Origin: DAOUFU01 sp034429275
Lineage (GTDB): Bacteria; Chloroflexota; Anaerolineae; Aggregatilineales; Aggregatilineaceae
Direction of reading: 5' to 3'
Length of the DNA stretch: 64,000 nucleotides
NCBI GenBank assembly: GCA_034429275.1
Contig: DAOUFU010000013.1
Span: 1-64,000 of the forward strand
In this document: piece after piece, positions 61,282-64,000 of the stretch
Layout of the letters: every line of letters starts with the position of its first letter
Position numbering within the stretch: the stretch's first letter is position 1
The notes under the pieces: generated by a model
Database searches by the model: none
The model's input: the letters and a program-made list of their open reading frames with translations, nothing else
What the model was told of the DNA's origin: nothing
Translations under genes and position numbers: made by a program

Positions 61282-61310
61282 GGGCGATCCATCAGGATCG
61301 CCCTTTATCC
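61282..61310 (+). terminator. rho-independent terminator of the 50-61 kb operon
   Basis: GGGCGATCC / GGATCGCCC with a 4-base loop, then TTTATCC, about 65 bases after the last gene. Confidence 0.8.
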
Positions 61311-61362
61311 AGTCTTAATCATCTCTGCCCGGTCAAAACGATCTCGAACGGTGATTCCTGGT

Positions 61363-62751
61363 ATGTCTTCGACACCTTCGCGCGTGGCACGCTGCCGACC
61401 CCATGATGTGGTGGCGATTGTCGATTTGCTGGCAGTCGGTCAACCGGTCGCCGTAGTGGGACTCAGCAACTTCGGCAAATCGACCCTGATGCGCCAGATG
61501 GTCGAGCCGAAAGTCGGCGCAGCCTATCGAGACATGACCGGGCGCGAGGCGCTGTTCGTCTACGTCGATTGCAACCGGATGCTCGAAATGAGCGCGCAGG
61601 GACTCTACGAAGCCATCCTGCGGGCGATTCTCGAAGCGCTCACCGGCGATCCTGGCCAGGCGGCACTCAGCGGCACGCTGACGGAACTCTATGGCAAAGT
61701 CGTCGAGTCGCGCAGCACGTTTGCGATCCCGCTCGCGTTCAACGACGCCATCATCGCGCTGCTGGAGGACCCGGCTCAGCGTGATGTGATCCTGCTGCTG
61801 GACGAGTTCGACGACGTGCTGACCGGCCTGGAAGAGCGCGTGTTCCTGAATTTCCGCGCCCTGAAGGACAAATACACTCACCGGCTCAATTACGCGATCG
61901 CCACCCTGCGCCCGCCTTCGGCGGTGGGCGGCGGCGATAATCTCAACGAGTTTCTCGAACTCTTCGCCGCCCAGAAATATCACCTGAAGCCGCTCAGCCC
62001 GGAGGATGCCGCCGCCGTGGCAGCGGAGATATTCGAGCAGGCGGGCGACCATCTCGATCCCTGGGAAAGGGAGTTCATCCTGGCCCAGGCGGGCGGGCAC
62101 CCAGGGCTGATTCGTGCGGCCTCACACGTGGTCATGGAAGTAGAGTCCGGCGTGCCAGCGACCTACACCCAGCAGGCGCTGGATGTGGCCAGCGACGTGT
62201 GCCAGAACCATCCGCTGGTGCGCGGCGAGCTAAGCCGCCTGTGGCAGCATCTGCTGCCCCACGAACGTGAGGCGGCGACTCAGGCAGCAGCACACGGGAT
62301 CGCCAGCCTATCCGACGATCAGCGTTCCCTGCTGGTCACGCGCGGGCTGCTGGTCGAAAGCGGCACGTCAGCCCGCCTGTTCGCCGACCTGTTTGCTCAC
62401 TATGCCCGCCGACAAGGACTGGTGCATCACAACGCGCCCCAGGGCGTGTGGATCGATGTGGATGCAGGGACGGCTCAGGTCAATGGCCGGGTGGTGGATT
62501 CGCTGACCGATCTCGAATACCGCCTGCTGCTGCTGCTCTATGGGCGCGTTGACAAAATCTGCGACAAGTACCAGATTGTCGAAGCGGTATGGGGGCAGGA
62601 TTATCTGGGTGAGGTAGATGACGCCCGTGTTGAGAAACTGGTGAGCAGGCTGCGCGCCAAACTGGAACCGGACCCCGCCAACCCGCGCTATATCATCACC
62701 GTGCGGGGCCGGGGATATAAACTGGACCAGGGCGGCAGCCTGGAGGAATGA
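61363..62751 (+). CDS. STAND-like P-loop ATPase fused to an OmpR/PhoB-type DNA-binding domain
   Basis: 462 residues. N-terminal AAA/STAND ATPase: Walker A G-L-S-N-F-G-K-S at 33-40, Walker B I-L-L-L-D-E-F-D-D near 145, then helical and winged domains. C-terminal winged helix (about 360-455) of the trans_reg_C type with LTDLEYRLLLLLYGR and RVEKLVSRLRAKLEPDPANPRYIITVRGRGYKL. It is probably an ATP-dependent one-component regulator. GTG at 61351 is an alternative start; ATG 61363 has GGTGAT seven bases upstream. Stands just upstream of a sensor kinase gene. Confidence 0.85.
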   Translation: MSSTPSRVARCRPHDVVAIVDLLAVGQPVAVVGLSNFGKSTLMRQMVEPKVGAAYRDMTGREALFVYVDCNRMLEMSAQGLYEAILRAILEALTGDPGQAALSGTLTELYGKVVESRSTFAIPLAFNDAIIALLEDPAQRDVILLLDEFDDVLTGLEERVFLNFRALKDKYTHRLNYAIATLRPPSAVGGGDNLNEFLELFAAQKYHLKPLSPEDAAAVAAEIFEQAGDHLDPWEREFILAQAGGHPGLIRAASHVVMEVESGVPATYTQQALDVASDVCQNHPLVRGELSRLWQHLLPHEREAATQAAAHGIASLSDDQRSLLVTRGLLVESGTSARLFADLFAHYARRQGLVHHNAPQGVWIDVDAGTAQVNGRVVDSLTDLEYRLLLLLYGRVDKICDKYQIVEAVWGQDYLGEVDDARVEKLVSRLRAKLEPDPANPRYIITVRGRGYKLDQGGSLEE

Positions 62752-62874
62752 GGGTGGGCAGTTCATGAGGGTAAGCATGAACAGCCTTGCAGGTGTGATG
62801 GTGGGCCACATTCTGGATATGATCGGGTTTTCCCGCGTGCTTTGGCACGATGTTCCGCAACAGGCATTCTGTAG

Positions 62875-64000
62875 ATGATGTACTGGCTTCTGCTTCTGAT
62901 CGGCCTGTATGCTGCCCTGGCCTCGACCATCTGGCAGCATCACCCGCGCAGCATCTCCAATGCGATCCTGGCGGTGTATATTGCGCTGGCCGCTGTCTTT
63001 GCGGCGGGCCTGCTCATTGTCGGCACAACCGCCGAACATGCTACCGCCGAAGTGGGCGGATTTTTGGTAATGGCCGCTTCGGGATGGCTGCACTGGCTTG
63101 TGCTGCCCCTGGCGCTAACGGGCCTGTTATTTGAGTCGTGGCTGCGTGCTCACTGGCGCGCGATTGTAATGGTCACGGGGGCAATAGGCGTCGCCATCCT
63201 GGCCATCGTGGCGATGGGGTCGCCAGTCGAGATCGAAGCAGGCCGAAATGCGCTCCAGTGCCCTTTGCGTGGAGTGTGTGATACCCCAGGGGTAGCGGCA
63301 CTGGGAATTTTCACCAGCCAGGTTGGCCTATGGATTGTCGCATTCCTGGGGTGGCGGCACGGGCGCATTGCCCTGTGGTTCGAGGCCGTACCGCTGATGG
63401 TAGCGGCACTGGTGGCGGCCCTGCTGCCGATTGTGGTGGAGTGGGTCCCGGTCCAGCGGCAGATCGGCCTGCTAGCCCTTAGCTCGATGCCCCCTGTGCT
63501 CGCGCTGGCCAGCGTGGTGCTGGTCAACAGCCGCCGTGTTGCACGCGCGGCCTGGCTGGAACATGAACTGGCTCACCTGAGCGAAGCCGCGCTGGTGATC
63601 GACAGTGACCAGCATGTGATCTGGCAGAATGCCGCTGCGCTGCGCTGGCTGGGCGGCAGCCCACCCGGCGCGATGACCGCGCGTCATCTTGCCGATGTGA
63701 TTGTGCCTGCCGAACTGCAGGATATGCTTAGCCGAATGCTGGCCGAGCGAATCCCGGCAGCAGAACTGCGCGTGGAGATGAACCACGAGGACCTGGTCTT
63801 ACTGGTGGCAAACCAACCGTTGGAAGCCGCCGCCAACCTGCCCAATGCCCGCCTGATCACCCTGAGCGATATGACAGCCTCGCGCATACGCCGCGATCTG
63901 CAAGAGCGCAGCCGCGAACTGCTGGCGCTCAGCCGGGTGAGTTCCGACATCGCTTCATCGCTAGATGTCACCCAGGTTGTTGCCCATGCGTTGAACCAGA
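62875..64000 (+). CDS. membrane sensor histidine kinase, N-terminal part
   Basis: Gene runs off the right edge (375 codons seen, no stop). About seven to eight hydrophobic helices in the first 225 residues resemble the 7TM sensory input of HisKA_7TM kinases, then a PAS domain (about 238-340) with ALVIDSDQHVIWQNAAALRWLGG, and the start of a GAF region with VSSDIASSLDVTQVVAHAL, very like the GAF entries of the large kinase at 32948. The kinase core lies outside the window. Two adjacent ATG codons (62875, 62878) could start it; no strong ribosome binding site was seen. Confidence 0.78.
   Translation, partial: MMYWLLLLIGLYAALASTIWQHHPRSISNAILAVYIALAAVFAAGLLIVGTTAEHATAEVGGFLVMAASGWLHWLVLPLALTGLLFESWLRAHWRAIVMVTGAIGVAILAIVAMGSPVEIEAGRNALQCPLRGVCDTPGVAALGIFTSQVGLWIVAFLGWRHGRIALWFEAVPLMVAALVAALLPIVVEWVPVQRQIGLLALSSMPPVLALASVVLVNSRRVARAAWLEHELAHLSEAALVIDSDQHVIWQNAAALRWLGGSPPGAMTARHLADVIVPAELQDMLSRMLAERIPAAELRVEMNHEDLVLLVANQPLEAAANLPNARLITLSDMTASRIRRDLQERSRELLALSRVSSDIASSLDVTQVVAHALNQ

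Noticed and set aside
1..64000. CRISPR arrays, insertion sequences, prophage, replication origin
   Set aside because: No spaced direct-repeat array, transposase, integrase, phage structural gene or DnaA-box cluster was seen while reading the sequence; only an alignment search could fully exclude remnants.

Overview
The window looks like chromosomal DNA from a GC-rich bacterium, most probably a Chloroflexota of the Anaerolineae type. This is inferred from gene content, not from a marker gene. The clues are secreted proteins whose signal peptides end in Ala-Gln without a lipobox Cys, RNase J instead of RNase E, very long multi-PAS/GAF sensor kinases, a MutL-type (glutamate-mutase-L-like) ATPase inside an operon of membrane proteins, and Thr/Pro-rich surface proteins. 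No insertion sequence, phage module, CRISPR array or rRNA was seen. Nearly all the sequence is ordinary, densely packed chromosome.

Layout. 0-8.5 kb (minus strand): the end of a family-5 peptide/nickel-type binding protein, then a branched-chain amino acid ABC operon livK-livH-livM-livG-livF with an EamA exporter gene at its end. 9.1-13.8 kb (plus): pstS-pstC-pstA-pstB high-affinity phosphate uptake, with a possible Pho-type repeat upstream. 13.8-19.7 kb (minus): a complete seven-gene Mrp/Mnh Na+/H+ antiporter operon. 19.9-25.3 kb (plus): polyphosphate kinase 2, tadA, tRNA-Ser(CGA), an SGNH-like protein, a cold-shock protein, an RlmB-type methyltransferase, a small PD-(D/E)XK nuclease-like protein and a two-domain fasciclin protein. 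25.4-29.6 kb (minus): a tight and unusual four-gene operon of opine dehydrogenase, B12-binding protein, PII-like protein and CaCA antiporter. 29.8-32.8 kb: a tandem-repeat protein, a membrane J-domain protein, a zinc-ribbon protein and two more serine tRNAs.

32.9-46.5 kb is rich in signalling and RNA turnover: an approximately 1800-residue hybrid PAS/GAF histidine kinase, a beta-CASP nuclease, RNase D, CorA, an SDR enzyme, RNase J behind a near-consensus promoter, and a cold-shock-domain/DEAD-box helicase fusion. 46.6-50.2 kb (minus): a RIO-type kinase, two GNAT acetyltransferases, and a 20-codon leader ORF with its own promoter and ribosome binding site upstream of the Eis-like acetyltransferase.

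50.3-61.2 kb (plus) is the least explained part. It is an apparent operon of eight genes encoding DUF6754-like and other membrane proteins, a 1209-residue acidic Pro/Glu-rich membrane protein with repeated P-D-W-L/F motifs, a MutL-family ASKHA ATPase without a mutase, a barrel-like protein, and a PPC-domain protein ending in an LPTTG-TM-Arg tail. It reads like a membrane-associated, ATPase-driven envelope complex of unknown function and is the best candidate here for an undescribed system. The window ends with a STAND-like ATPase fused to an OmpR-type DNA-binding domain and the start of another membrane sensor kinase.
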